A DNA stretch of 21,712 nucleotides from a virus, in IMG/VR virus record IMGVR_UViG_3300050821_007258, positions 1-21,712 of that record. One strand, 5' to 3'. Positions 5,677-12,543 of this stretch are shown piece after piece. Position 1 is the stretch's first letter. Each line of letters starts with the position of its first letter. The position numbers and the translations under genes were made by a program. Under the pieces are notes generated by a model. That model worked only from the letters and a program-made list of their open reading frames with translations, did not search any database and had not been told where the DNA came from.

Positions 5677-5766
5677 GACCTTGCCGCCTGTCCGCAGCAA
5701 GACTCTGGCCGGAGAGTGCAGCAACCCGAGATGCCGGCCGCTCTCGGGACTCTTGGAAAGGAAAAT
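5677..5766 (+). other. Structured spacer: three hairpins with complementary loops
   Basis: Three potential hairpins precede the gene at 5767. They are CTTGC/GCAAG (5680-5700), ACTCT/AGAGT (5702-5717, loop GGCCGG) and CCCGAGA/TCTCGGG (5725-5748, loop TGCCGGCCGC). The loop GGCCGG is the exact reverse complement of CCGGCC (5734-5739) in the third loop, so a kissing interaction is possible. A second ACTCT (5749-5753) could also capture the AGAGT strand next to the ribosome site GGAAAGGA. An in-frame GTG at 5716 would make part of this coding, so an RNA role is uncertain. Confidence 0.35.
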
Positions 5767-6141
5767 ATGAGCGGAGAAATCGAAACAGTAAACGCAGTTA
5801 TTGAAGCCGCTGAAATAACGAACGATGGCCACGGATTACTTTCTGCGTGGGTCACGCTTGATTATGGCGATTGCGGCCATCAAGGGTTCGGGGGTTGGTC
5901 GCTTTATCTTCCGAAGTCTTTCACCCACCACAAACTCGAATCATTGGCTGGGCATTTCATTTGGCGCGTGATGGAGATTGCTGGAGTCGAGCGATGGTCG
6001 CAACTCAAAGGCAAAACCATCCGCGTGAAGAAAGAATGGAGCAAGGTTCACGCCATCGGACATATCGTGAAAGATGACTGGTTCAACCCAGAGGAAGATT
6101 TTAGGCCATTGCGCGAAGCGCAGGCTCAAGAGACTCTTTGA
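5767..6141 (+). CDS. Conserved phage hypothetical protein
   Basis: A 124-residue protein from ATG 5767 with GGAAAGGA upstream. A GTG at 5716 in the same frame would add 17 residues but has a weaker context. Motifs: GGWSLYLPKSF at about 45, AGHFIWRVMEIAGVERW near 65-80, then KTIRVKKEWSKVHAIGHI and DDWFNPEEDF. I recognise this as a widespread uncharacterised phage/prophage family, usually in early regions, with alternating beta strands and one helix. No catalytic residues are evident. Function unknown. Confidence 0.75.
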   Translation: MSGEIETVNAVIEAAEITNDGHGLLSAWVTLDYGDCGHQGFGGWSLYLPKSFTHHKLESLAGHFIWRVMEIAGVERWSQLKGKTIRVKKEWSKVHAIGHIVKDDWFNPEEDFRPLREAQAQETL

Positions 6142-6153
6142 AAGGAGAGAATT

Positions 6154-6357
6154 ATGGAACGCTTCGACGTGGATATGTGCTTGCGCGAGCTGGAAGAACA
6201 AGACGAACGCGAGAAAGAAGCCCTGCGAAAGTTTCTTGAGCGAGAACGCGAAACATCATTTCGGCCTGATTGGTGGAAGGTTGCTGCCTTCGTGAGCTAT
6301 ACGATATTTTGGGCCGTAGTGGCGTTTCTGATTGTTGCGGGGCTGATGGCGCTATGA
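6154..6357 (+). CDS. Small membrane protein with N-terminal coiled coil
   Basis: A 67-residue protein with an excellent ribosome site (AAAGGAGAG, 5 bases before ATG 6154). Residues 5-35 are highly charged and helical (LEEQDEREKEALRKFLERER). Residues 44-66 form one hydrophobic helix (AAFVSYTIFWAVVAFLIVAG). The coil would therefore lie in the cytoplasm with a C-terminal membrane anchor. The stop overlaps the next ATG. The role is unknown. Confidence 0.7.
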   Translation: MERFDVDMCLRELEEQDEREKEALRKFLERERETSFRPDWWKVAAFVSYTIFWAVVAFLIVAGLMAL

Positions 6358-6716
6358 ATCCTTGCCAGAGGAGCCTCGCGCACTTGAGAAAGAATGGCTG
6401 GCTCGCGTGTGTCGTGGAAAAGTTCTTGCCAGCACGCGGCAGCATGAAGTTCCCTCGCAGGATAGATGCGTTCGGGTTTGGGGACATCTTGGCGTGCCGC
6501 AGAGTTGAGCCAGCGCTTCACGGAGACATTGCGCTAGTGCAAACCACCGTAACGGGCAGCATGGCAGAGCACCGCGCGAAGATTCTCGCTTTGCCAGAGT
6601 TCCAGAAATGGAAAGACGCGGATGGAATCGTGATACTCCAGGGGTGGGGTAAGCGCTGCAAAGACGGCAAGCGCGGCGCACGAAAAGTTTGGGTGTTGAA
6701 GGAAGAAGTTCTCTAA
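6354..6716 (+). CDS. Possible PD-(D/E)XK nuclease-fold phage protein
   Basis: A 120-residue protein whose ATG 6354 overlaps the preceding TGA. The layout is an N-terminal helix with NPCQRSLAHLRKNGW, a glutamate (VVEKF), then RRIDAFGFGDILACR, a strand IALVQTT, a helix SMAEHRAKI and a terminal IVILQGWGKR. This helix-strand-strand-helix order with a conserved Asp and a Gln-Thr in place of ExK resembles resolvase-like or VRR-NUC-like members of the PD-(D/E)XK fold found near phage recombinases. The match is by pattern only, and activity is uncertain because the canonical Lys is not obvious. Confidence 0.6.
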   Translation: MNPCQRSLAHLRKNGWLACVVEKFLPARGSMKFPRRIDAFGFGDILACRRVEPALHGDIALVQTTVTGSMAEHRAKILALPEFQKWKDADGIVILQGWGKRCKDGKRGARKVWVLKEEVL

Positions 6717-6727
6717 CAGGAGGAAAT

Positions 6728-7504
6728 GTGGGGACACAAATAGTAAAGCCAGAAGATGTTCAGCTTCAACAGGGCCTTGAATCGCTCAAGGCCACAGCAG
6801 CGAGTCTCTCAATCGTCACAGCGGAGGATTGCGCTAAAGGGAAATTACTCTTGCGCGATATTCGCTCTTACAAGAAAGATGTGCATTTGAAACTGGATGG
6901 CTTTGTCTCGGATGCTCGCACAGCGCTCGACCGAGCAAGAGACCGTCTAGCAATCTGGATCACGCCGGCAGACGCGATAGATGACGTAGTGAGCCGCAAA
7001 CTCGAAGACTGGACGCGCAAGGAACGCGAAGAAGCGGCGGCCGAGGAGCGCCGCATCAACGAGGAGCGCCGCATCAACGCGCAACGCCTGGCAGACGAAC
7101 AGCGCAAGGCAGCCGAAGCCCAAGCCGAAGCCGACCGCAAGAAGAGGCAGAAGGAAATCGAGGACGCACGCAAGGCGGGCGAACTGAAAGCAGCCGAGGC
7201 GAAGAAGCTACAGAAGCAGGCCGAGGAAGACGCAGCACGCGCGAAGCAGCAAGCAGCAAAAGATGCAGAGGTCACAGCCGCGAATGTCCAGGAAGTGAAG
7301 GTGCACCCAGCTAATACCAAAGTCTCAGGTGTGCGTAGTCTTGTGCTCTGGAAGTTCCGCGTACTTGACGCTCGGAAGGTTAATCCAGCGTTCCTTATGC
7401 CCAACGAAGTGAAGATAGGAGCAGCGGTTCGCTTCACAAAAGACAAGGCGAAGTCTGAGGCCGAGATCGGCGGGATCGAAGTCTATACCGAAGACAGCAT
7501 CTAG
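6728..7504 (+). CDS. Long coiled-coil phage protein next to RecT
   Basis: A 258-residue protein from GTG 6728, chosen because AGGAGG (6718-6723) lies 4 bases upstream; an ATG one base earlier runs into a stop after five codons. The N-terminal domain (about 1-90) contains SIVTAEDCAKGKLLLRDI and is typical of a common uncharacterised phage family found beside RecT/Bet. Residues 95-190 form an almost uninterrupted Ala/Glu/Lys/Arg coiled coil. The C-terminal domain contains LWKFRVLDARKVNPAFLMP and ends in GGIEVYTED. A role in recombination or replication is inferred from neighbours only. Confidence 0.75.
   Translation: MGTQIVKPEDVQLQQGLESLKATAASLSIVTAEDCAKGKLLLRDIRSYKKDVHLKLDGFVSDARTALDRARDRLAIWITPADAIDDVVSRKLEDWTRKEREEAAAEERRINEERRINAQRLADEQRKAAEAQAEADRKKRQKEIEDARKAGELKAAEAKKLQKQAEEDAARAKQQAAKDAEVTAANVQEVKVHPANTKVSGVRSLVLWKFRVLDARKVNPAFLMPNEVKIGAAVRFTKDKAKSEAEIGGIEVYTEDSI
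7043..7078 (+). repeat. 18-bp exact tandem duplication within the coiled coil
   Basis: Two adjacent copies of the 18-base unit that begins GAGGAGCGCC (7043-7060 and 7061-7078) encode EERRIN twice. The duplication keeps frame and lengthens the coil by six residues, consistent with recent slippage. Confidence 0.85.
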
Positions 7505-7505
7505 C

Positions 7506-7841
7506 ATGAAGCAGCAGACCATTGACGCGATACTCTCGAAGCACGGACTTCCTTTCCTGCGCTTCAGTGAGCACCACGTCCGCATAGACGGGCGCCTCGA
7601 CATATTCGAGAGGAGCCGAAGATCAGGCTTCAGCTATCACGACCTGACAACCGACGAACGCGGAATGCAATACGATGGACTGGAAAAATTCGTTCTCGCG
7701 CGCATCGGCACGCAGACACGAACCGCAGCAACGAAGGAAGAGTTTGTTCGAGCTCTCGTTGGCATTGGATGGGAACGCGGCGAAGCAGAAGCAGAATACA
7801 TAAAGGCGGTGAAACGTGGAGAGGCAGCCAGTAGAGAGTAA
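7506..7841 (+). CDS. Hypothetical protein
   Basis: A 111-residue protein starting at ATG 7506, one base after the previous stop codon. It contains FLRFSEHHVRIDGRLDIFER and a YHDLTTDERGMQYDG stretch, predicting strands in the first half. The second half is a helical segment with WERGEAEAEYIKAVKRG that resembles a small C-terminal helical hairpin. No catalytic motif recognised. Its last 26 bases overlap the KTSC-domain gene. It lies between the coiled-coil protein and RecT, so a recombination-associated role is possible but unsupported. Confidence 0.65.
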   Translation: MKQQTIDAILSKHGLPFLRFSEHHVRIDGRLDIFERSRRSGFSYHDLTTDERGMQYDGLEKFVLARIGTQTRTAATKEEFVRALVGIGWERGEAEAEYIKAVKRGEAASRE

Positions 7842-8112
7842 ATTGGTCGTCAGTTACGGATACGACAAGGCAACGCGCACCCTTGAGATCGAACTGAAAA
7901 GCCACAAGGAAGGCCAAGCCAATAAGGTTTACCATTACTTTAACGTCTCAGAGGAGGAGTTCAACCGTTTCAATAGGGCTGAATCACACGGAAGCCATTA
8001 CCTGAAGTTTATTCGGCCATGCTTCGAGTGCAAGCGGCTCGAACCGGAAGGGAAAGCCAGTGAAGAAACAAAAGACAAAGCGCAAGCCAAAAGCGAAGAC
8101 AAAGCCAGTTAG
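7816..8112 (+). CDS. KTSC-domain protein
   Basis: A 98-residue protein from GTG 7816. The KTSC signature is clear: GYDKATRTLEIEL (15-27), then a K-VYHYFNVS strand, and AESHGSHYLKFIRP. KTSC domains are short single-domain modules common in phages and prophages, occasionally fused to lysyl-tRNA synthetase-related or nucleic-acid proteins; their biochemical role is not established. The C-terminus is a Lys/Glu-rich tail that overlaps the start of RecT by 53 bases. No better downstream start exists in frame. Confidence 0.75.
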   Translation: MERQPVESKLVVSYGYDKATRTLEIELKSHKEGQANKVYHYFNVSEEEFNRFNRAESHGSHYLKFIRPCFECKRLEPEGKASEETKDKAQAKSEDKAS

Positions 8113-9586
8113 CACGGCGATTGTCAAAGCCGAGCAGACTCCTCCCGCCACAGTGGTAAGCGGGGGACGGATTCGCAAACTGGGGCAGGACGAGATAGCT
8201 TTGCTCAAGCGCACAGTCGCCAAAGGAACGAGCGACGACGAGTTTGCGATGTTCCTCTGGGTGTGCCGCAATCATCAAGTAGACCCGGTAGTTGGAGAGG
8301 TCTACTGCATCATGCGATGGGACAGTAAGCGCGACGTGGTAGGCCAAGACGAAAACAACCGCCCTATCTATCAGGGCGGAATGAAGATGACGATTCAGAT
8401 GGGCATTGGGGGGCTTCGCGGGCTCGCAGCGCGGAAGCACAAAGACTACGGCAGCACGGATGATCCCGTATGGACATTCGGAGACCGTAAGACGCCAGCG
8501 GGAAAGAAGATACCAGACTCGGTGAGTGTCGCAGTATGGAAGAAAGGCGCCCAGAGGCCGACAAAGGCAACAATCTTCTGGGATGAGTTTGCTCCGAGGA
8601 CGCTACAGACGGAGCCTTTCAAGCATGACTTTTGGAATCACTCGCCTGCGAATCAACTGGCGAAGTGCTGCGAGGCCCAGGCACTCAGGAAGTCATATCC
8701 AGACCTGAATAACATCTACATCCCTGAAGAGATGGCACGGAGAGACGAGGACTACACGCTTGGAGGCCGCCAGATCACCGATGCCGATGGCTTCGCTCCG
8801 TCTGGCCGCGCTGTCACCTACGCAGCGCAGGCGAAAGGCCAGATTGAGGCCGAGGTCGAGCGCCAGAAGACAGGCGCCGCACCATCTAGCCAAAGCGAGA
8901 TGCGCCAGCCAGCCACGCAACCACCGAAGGCACAGATTCCAAACGAGCCGATAGACGTCAAGCCAGAGCCAGTGAGCAAGGGGATCGTGGAAATTGATGA
9001 GACAGACGAAGCGCACCCTATCATCCGCGGCGACATCGCGGAAATCCTTCCTCAACTCCAAGAGCGCTGCAAGACGATGACTTGGAAAGATGATTGGTGG
9101 CATATCGAGCCGCGCGACGTGGAGAACGCTAAAGCGCTTTGCGTGCGTCTAGGCTACAAGGTGCTGGAGATCCTGCCCAAGCCAGTTTCAGTTTCCCCTG
9201 CTCCAGAGAGGAAGCAGGGAGATACCACGGAAAAGGGACGGAGCGGCGGGAGTGCTGCTGGGCCTCAAGCCGCTCCGACCGTGGTAACAGGGATCATTGA
9301 GCAGGCAGCCACCGAATCCGGGAAGTCTCCTCGGGTCAGCGTCTTGCTCAAGATCGAGAAGGTCAAGCACTGGATGAGCGCGTTTGATACGGCGCTTTTT
9401 GGCTTTCTGATCGCCGGCAAAGGGCAAGAAGCAGAACTCTTCGTGACAAAAACCGTAAAAGGCGATAAGACGTTCACGAACATTGTCGGACTCAAGCGCG
9501 TCGGATCGAAGCACTTTGATGTTGACGGCAAGACGCCCTGCGTGCAGCGCAGTCAGCAAGAGGCAGGACAAAGGACACTGTACTAG
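8060..9586 (+). CDS. recT: RecT/Bet-type ssDNA annealing protein with C-terminal OB-like domain
   Basis: A 508-residue protein from GTG 8060, with GGAAGGG upstream. The recombinase core spans about 40-230: DDEFAMFLWVCRNHQVDP, EVYCIMRW, KMTIQMGIGGLRGLAAR, a WDEF strand, and FWNHSPANQLAKCCEAQAL followed by RKSYPD. These match Bet/RecT-family proteins, which coat single-stranded DNA and anneal complementary strands. Typical family members are 250-320 residues. Here a low-complexity linker (240-320), a short DDWWHIEPRDVENAKAL segment and a beta-rich C-terminus (405-495, with ELFVTKTVKGDKTFTNIVG) follow. The last segment looks like an OB fold. That part is inferred; the RecT assignment is firm. 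Confidence 0.88.
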   Translation: MKKQKTKRKPKAKTKPVSTAIVKAEQTPPATVVSGGRIRKLGQDEIALLKRTVAKGTSDDEFAMFLWVCRNHQVDPVVGEVYCIMRWDSKRDVVGQDENNRPIYQGGMKMTIQMGIGGLRGLAARKHKDYGSTDDPVWTFGDRKTPAGKKIPDSVSVAVWKKGAQRPTKATIFWDEFAPRTLQTEPFKHDFWNHSPANQLAKCCEAQALRKSYPDLNNIYIPEEMARRDEDYTLGGRQITDADGFAPSGRAVTYAAQAKGQIEAEVERQKTGAAPSSQSEMRQPATQPPKAQIPNEPIDVKPEPVSKGIVEIDETDEAHPIIRGDIAEILPQLQERCKTMTWKDDWWHIEPRDVENAKALCVRLGYKVLEILPKPVSVSPAPERKQGDTTEKGRSGGSAAGPQAAPTVVTGIIEQAATESGKSPRVSVLLKIEKVKHWMSAFDTALFGFLIAGKGQEAELFVTKTVKGDKTFTNIVGLKRVGSKHFDVDGKTPCVQRSQQEAGQRTLY

Positions 9587-9588
9587 CC

Positions 9589-9915
9589 ATGAGCAAAACG
9601 AAGAAGCCAGCGATAAACATTTCTGTTGGCGGACAGGATTGCACCGGCAATGGCAAGTGGAGCGCAAAGGATCTCCGCATTGTGTCCAACGTATTCTGGC
9701 AAGCCTCTGAAGCGCTCGAGAAAAAAGAACATGGATGTGTTGAGGACGAAATGGAACTTGCGAGCATTGGAATAGATTTTGGTCTCGACTTCGACGAAGA
9801 GAATGGATTGCCAAGGTTGGAGACTCGCTGCAATGAAGGCAAAGGCGGCGGTGGACGACTCTGCTATTTATCGCTAGGCCACAAGGGGTCGCACGCGTTT
9901 CAGTGCGGAAAGTAA
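9589..9915 (+). CDS. Hypothetical protein with C-terminal C..C..GHKGSH motif
   Basis: A 108-residue protein starting at ATG 9589, two bases after the RecT stop. The N-terminal two thirds are unremarkable. The C-terminus reads RCNEGKGGGGRLCYLSLGHKGSHAFQC, split here as C-x10-C-x4-GHKGSH-x3-C, a likely zinc knuckle. The same C-x4-6-GHKG-x-H pattern recurs in the unrelated gene at 17137. Similar short motifs are common in phage proteins of unknown role. The position directly after RecT suggests association with DNA metabolism. Confidence 0.65.
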   Translation: MSKTKKPAINISVGGQDCTGNGKWSAKDLRIVSNVFWQASEALEKKEHGCVEDEMELASIGIDFGLDFDEENGLPRLETRCNEGKGGGGRLCYLSLGHKGSHAFQCGK

Positions 9916-9919
9916 CTGG

Positions 9920-10165
9920 ATGGCTGAGTTGAGCGAGAGCGAGAAGGCCACTTTCAAGGCAGCTACGGAACGGCGAAAAGCGGCTGGGATCAAACTGGGA
10001 CGCATCACGCTGCTCGCAGAAAAGTCTCAGGTGGAGGGCTTCAACGAGTTATGGGATTCCTGGGTCGCTCGATGGGGCAAGAACTTGGCGGTAGACCACT
10101 TAATCAGGATCATGGGACAAGTTGAAGCGCGCTTGCAAGACAAAAAGCGCAGCGAGGAGCACTAG
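9920..10165 (+). CDS. Small hypothetical protein
   Basis: An 81-residue protein starting at ATG 9920 with GGAAAG upstream. The sequence contains an N-terminal charged helix, then IKLGRITLLAEKSQVEGF and ELWDSWVARWGKNLAVDHL. It is helical with a few Trp residues and resembles short adaptor or regulatory proteins, but no family is recognised. The stop TAG is immediately followed by the ATG of the next gene. Confidence 0.65.
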   Translation: MAELSESEKATFKAATERRKAAGIKLGRITLLAEKSQVEGFNELWDSWVARWGKNLAVDHLIRIMGQVEARLQDKKRSEEH

Positions 10166-10552
10166 ATGGGAGCAGCGCCGCCGCGACGGATTCAGAGGAA
10201 ACGTGAACGTGGCTGGACAATGCCGCCGAACACGGTCTATGTGGGCAGGCCGAGCAAGTGGGGTAATCCATTCTGGCACGCACAGAGATTTACTGGACTG
10301 GATTTTGCTCTACGTTGTTACCGAATGGCAGTGGACGGCTATTGGAATCCAGCAGAACTAGAGGACATGCCAGACGGTCCCTTCCATATCGCCACCAAAG
10401 AGTTTGGGGAGTGGACGAAGCAGTTTCCAGAAGGAGCGCGAAATGCTATTCAAAATGAACTTCGCGGCAAAAACCTAGCGTGTTGGTGCTACTTGGAGAA
10501 TCCCTGCCATGCGGATATTTTGTTGGAGATCGCCAATGCCGAGGCTGAATAA
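10166..10552 (+). CDS. DUF4326 protein
   Basis: A 128-residue protein. The DUF4326 hallmarks are present in order: RIQRKRERGWTMPPNTVYVG at 8-27, VGRPSKWGNPF (26-36), an ALRCY helix, LRGKNLACWC (99-108) and CHADILLEIAN (114-124). The length is normal for the family. DUF4326 proteins are frequent in phages and are uncharacterised; the conserved Cys-Trp-Cys and Cys-His-Ala-Asp residues suggest a metal or nucleotide site. The start ATG directly abuts the upstream stop. A 23-codon frame overlaps its end. Confidence 0.88.
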   Translation: MGAAPPRRIQRKRERGWTMPPNTVYVGRPSKWGNPFWHAQRFTGLDFALRCYRMAVDGYWNPAELEDMPDGPFHIATKEFGEWTKQFPEGARNAIQNELRGKNLACWCYLENPCHADILLEIANAEAE

Positions 10553-10607
10553 GCGTGAATCCGCCATTCGCTACGCCTTGGAGCACCCGGACTGTCTGGA
10601 GAAATGA
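10536..10607 (+). CDS. Candidate 23-residue micro-ORF
   Basis: ATG 10536 has GGAG 8 bases upstream and encodes MPRLNKRESAIRYALEHPDC plus three residues, overlapping the end of the DUF4326 gene and stopping two bases before ATG 10609. The residues read like the first helix of a small regulatory protein. Short length makes chance a real alternative. Its EHPD codons contain the exact 12-mer GGAGCACCCGGA that recurs at 10807-10818. Confidence 0.35.
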   Translation: MPRLNKRESAIRYALEHPDCLEK

Positions 10608-10608
10608 T

Positions 10609-10794
10609 ATGCCACCGTATTCGTATCGCGTAATCATCTTAGGCGAGCACAGCTATGTGGTGCGACGATTCAGTGGGAATGGCTGTGAAGAATCGCAGTT
10701 CATATTTGACGCACATGGCGACCCGCAGTTACGCGAGACAGAAAAGAAAATCATCGCAGAAGCAAATCGCCTAGAGCGTTGGGCTAAAGTTTGA
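10609..10794 (+). CDS. Small hypothetical protein
   Basis: A 61-residue protein from ATG 10609 with GGAG 8 bases upstream; an in-frame GTG at 10555 would extend it by 18 residues but overlaps the micro-ORF and lacks a ribosome site. It contains YRVIILGEHSYVVRRFSG and a helical C-terminus (ETEKKIIAEANRLERW). No domain recognised; predicted alpha/beta. A 66-base spacer with a small hairpin (GGCT-TTGG-AGCC, 10819-10830) follows. Confidence 0.6.
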   Translation: MPPYSYRVIILGEHSYVVRRFSGNGCEESQFIFDAHGDPQLRETEKKIIAEANRLERWAKV

Positions 10795-10860
10795 GCGCCC
10801 CCAACAGGAGCACCCGGAGGCTTTGGAGCCGCGCAAGATTCAGGAGGAGGGCAAGGCCAA

Positions 10861-11448
10861 GTGAAGCCATCCACGATTGACGAAGGAATTGACGAGGAGA
10901 AATTGCCTTTGCTGCCTACGCCAGGATTGCGCTTTGAGCGATTTTGGGAGATGCCCTGTAAGTTTACATTCTCAATGGAATCTGTGAAATCGCTACTCAA
11001 GCAAGAGATGCTGGGCCCAGATTGGATTGACCCTTTCGCTGGCAAGTATAGTCCGGCAAATCTCCAGAACGATGCAGACCTCGAGCGCGAATCAGATTTT
11101 CACATGGATGGCCTCGAGTTCTTGCGGCTGATGAATCTGGACAAACGGCACTTTGATGGCGGCATTTTCGACCCCCCGTACTCAGTGGAGCAGGCTTTGT
11201 GCTCCTACAAGGCGAAATGCGAAGGAACGGCGGGCCGCGAAGAGTATCACTCAAGGTGCAAAGACGAACTGGCGCGACTTATCAAGCCAGGAGGCAAAGC
11301 AATTTGTTTCGGCTGGACTTCGGCAGGTCTTGGCGTAAATAGAGGCTTCTCCCTCGAGCGAATCATGCTGGTATGCCACGGAGCAGCCCATTACGACACG
11401 ATTGTAACCGTTGAGCGCAAATGGAATACGCAGGCAGAGATGTGGTGA
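10861..11448 (+). CDS. DNA adenine-type methyltransferase, orphan
   Basis: A 195-residue protein from GTG 10861. DWIDPFAGKYSPAN (about 54-67) looks like the AdoMet-binding FxGxG-type motif, and FDPPYS (103-108) is the D-P-P-Y catalytic motif of amino-methyltransferases acting on N6-adenine or N4-cytosine. LIKPGGKAICFGW resembles the strand after motif VI. It is short for a Dam-type enzyme (usually 260 or more) and no separate target-recognition domain is visible. No cognate restriction enzyme is nearby, so protection from host restriction or epigenetic control is likely. Confidence 0.8.
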   Translation: MKPSTIDEGIDEEKLPLLPTPGLRFERFWEMPCKFTFSMESVKSLLKQEMLGPDWIDPFAGKYSPANLQNDADLERESDFHMDGLEFLRLMNLDKRHFDGGIFDPPYSVEQALCSYKAKCEGTAGREEYHSRCKDELARLIKPGGKAICFGWTSAGLGVNRGFSLERIMLVCHGAAHYDTIVTVERKWNTQAEMW

Positions 11449-11522
11449 GCGGTGAGCGCAGCCATGATTCAGCCGGGCGGGTGACTTTTCACACACCGAG
11501 CGGCGGCCAGCATCGAGGCTAG
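11421..11522 (+). CDS. Candidate 33-residue micro-ORF
   Basis: ATG 11421 lies in another frame inside the end of the methyltransferase and stays open across most of the spacer to TAG 11522, giving MEYAGRDVVSG... ending TPSGGQHRG. The residues look protein-like, but there is no strong ribosome site and nothing is coupled to it. It is recorded because it fills an otherwise gene-free 93-base spacer. Confidence 0.2.
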   Translation: MEYAGRDVVSGERSHDSAGRVTFHTPSGGQHRG

Positions 11523-11541
11523 CGCAGCAAGGAGGCTGGAT

Positions 11542-11856
11542 ATGGGCGGCTGTGGGTATCAAGGTTATGAGTTTGGGGCTGGGAGTTATCCTGATTCTAT
11601 TTGCGTTGAAGGCGTGCTTTTTGATGCCGATAACTGCGATGAACAACATAATCTCTATAAACCTACAGAGGAAATCCCTTGTCCAATGTGCCGCCCAGCG
11701 GCCGCAAAAGATTATTGGGCAGAACGGTTCTTTCATGGTGGAGGAGTGACTAAGCGGAATGCGCAAGCCAAAGCTCGTTCACTAGTAAATGACATTATCA
11801 AGAATCGGAAGAATGGGACAGAACCCTGGAAAGATGGGGCGATAGCCGAAAGCTGA
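11542..11856 (+). CDS. Cys-rich conserved phage protein
   Basis: A 104-residue protein from ATG 11542 with AAGGAGG 7 bases upstream. It starts MGGCGYQGYEFGAGSYPDS, continues with Cys residues in VEGVLFDADNCD, and then EIPCPMCRPAAA. The N-terminal MGGCGYxGYE..GSYPDS and CPMCRP segments appear in a phage family I recognise but that has no known role. Cys spacing would support one zinc ion. The C-terminus is basic (KARSLVNDIIKNRKNG). Confidence 0.7.
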   Translation: MGGCGYQGYEFGAGSYPDSICVEGVLFDADNCDEQHNLYKPTEEIPCPMCRPAAAKDYWAERFFHGGGVTKRNAQAKARSLVNDIIKNRKNGTEPWKDGAIAES

Positions 11857-11907
11857 GTCCGCATTGAGGTGGGTGAAAGCGCAGCGGATTCAGTCGGAGA
11901 GAGCGCA

Positions 11908-12072
11908 ATGAGCGATTTACTTAGATTGCTTTTGAACCTGCGTGAGAGCTTGGAAGCTATCGCAGACAAGGCGGAGGACTACGGTTACGGCGATGAACTG
12001 CCCGAGATAAAGGAAATGCAAAAGTTGGAGCGGGCAGCTTTTGAGAAAGTAAACGAATGGAGCAAGCCGTGA
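11908..12072 (+). CDS. Small acidic helical protein
   Basis: A 54-residue protein from ATG 11908 with GGAGAGAG upstream. An in-frame GTG at 11869 would add a VGESA..VGESA repeat. The sequence is helical (LLRLLLNLRESLEAIADKAE), with a central DYGYGDELPE turn and a second helix. Possibly a dimeric helical hairpin. No family recognised. The spacer before it can pair as GAGTCCGC with GCGGATTC (11855-11891, one G-U). Confidence 0.6.
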   Translation: MSDLLRLLLNLRESLEAIADKAEDYGYGDELPEIKEMQKLERAAFEKVNEWSKP

Positions 12073-12103
12073 CCCACCAGCCGGGACAGAGGAGCCGGAA
12101 GCC

Positions 12104-12289
12104 GTGAAAAAGCTGATCAAGCACAGGAAGGCTCGCAGCGTGTGGGTGGTGGAATGTGACAATGGCAATGGCTGGACTACATATGATGCATTTCTCACGC
12201 TCAAAGAGGCTGAGAGAAAAGTCCAATCCGAGGATGATGGGACCGACAGAGTAATTTGGCGCGTTGTGCGCTACGAGGCTACGCGATGA
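12104..12289 (+). CDS. Small hypothetical protein
   Basis: A 61-residue protein from GTG 12104, after GAGGAGCCGG. The sequence alternates strands and a helix: KARSVWVVECDNGNGWTTY, LTLKEAERKVQSE, then RVIWRVVRYE. This small beta-alpha-beta layout recalls short phage proteins of unknown role that monitor or modify host metabolism. Start and stop are coupled: the TGA overlaps the next ATG at 12286. Confidence 0.65.
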   Translation: MKKLIKHRKARSVWVVECDNGNGWTTYDAFLTLKEAERKVQSEDDGTDRVIWRVVRYEATR

Positions 12290-12543
12290 AACGGCAGAAG
12301 TTTCCATTGCTCAGGGAACGCCAAATAGGTCGCGTCACGCGGAAAAATATCTTTGTACCAATCGGAGCTTTAGGAGAAGTCATTCACATGGGAGTCGGTG
12401 CAAAAGCAAGGGTTTGGTATGGCATGCGGTTTATGTGTCAGCAGAATCCAGATGGATTCATGGACGTTACGATATGGGAAGGCCAGTTGCGTCCACTCAC
12501 CAGGCGCGAAGCAGGCCAGCCACGGAAAGGGAGACGAATATGA
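12286..12543 (+). CDS. Small basic hypothetical protein
   Basis: An 85-residue protein from ATG 12286 in an ATGA overlap. It is basic throughout, with a beta-rich centre (NIFVPIGALGEVIHMGVG, then ARVWYGMRFMCQQ) resembling a small SH3-like barrel, and ends with an Arg/Lys tail (GQPRKGRR). No family recognised. The stop is shared with the next ATG (12540-12543), so all four genes from 12104 to 13684 are coupled. Confidence 0.6.
   Translation: MKRQKFPLLRERQIGRVTRKNIFVPIGALGEVIHMGVGAKARVWYGMRFMCQQNPDGFMDVTIWEGQLRPLTRREAGQPRKGRRI

Noticed and set aside
9188-9814. 208-codon minus-strand frame
   Set aside because: Antisense to the C-terminus of RecT and the next gene, with shadow-like composition. 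The same applies to the long minus frames at 5335-5832, 6868-7446, 12497-12976, 15447-16013 and 17682-18233.
10580-10818. Exact repeat GGAGCACCCGGA (10580-10591 and 10807-10818) as a regulatory element
   Set aside because: Only 12 bases, GC-rich and partly coding; two copies 227 bases apart can arise by chance, so it is noted but not promoted.
11542-12072. Read-through of TGA 11854-11856, which would join two genes in one frame
   Set aside because: The same-frame arrangement is expected one time in three, TGA ends many other genes here, and ATG 11908 has its own ribosome site.
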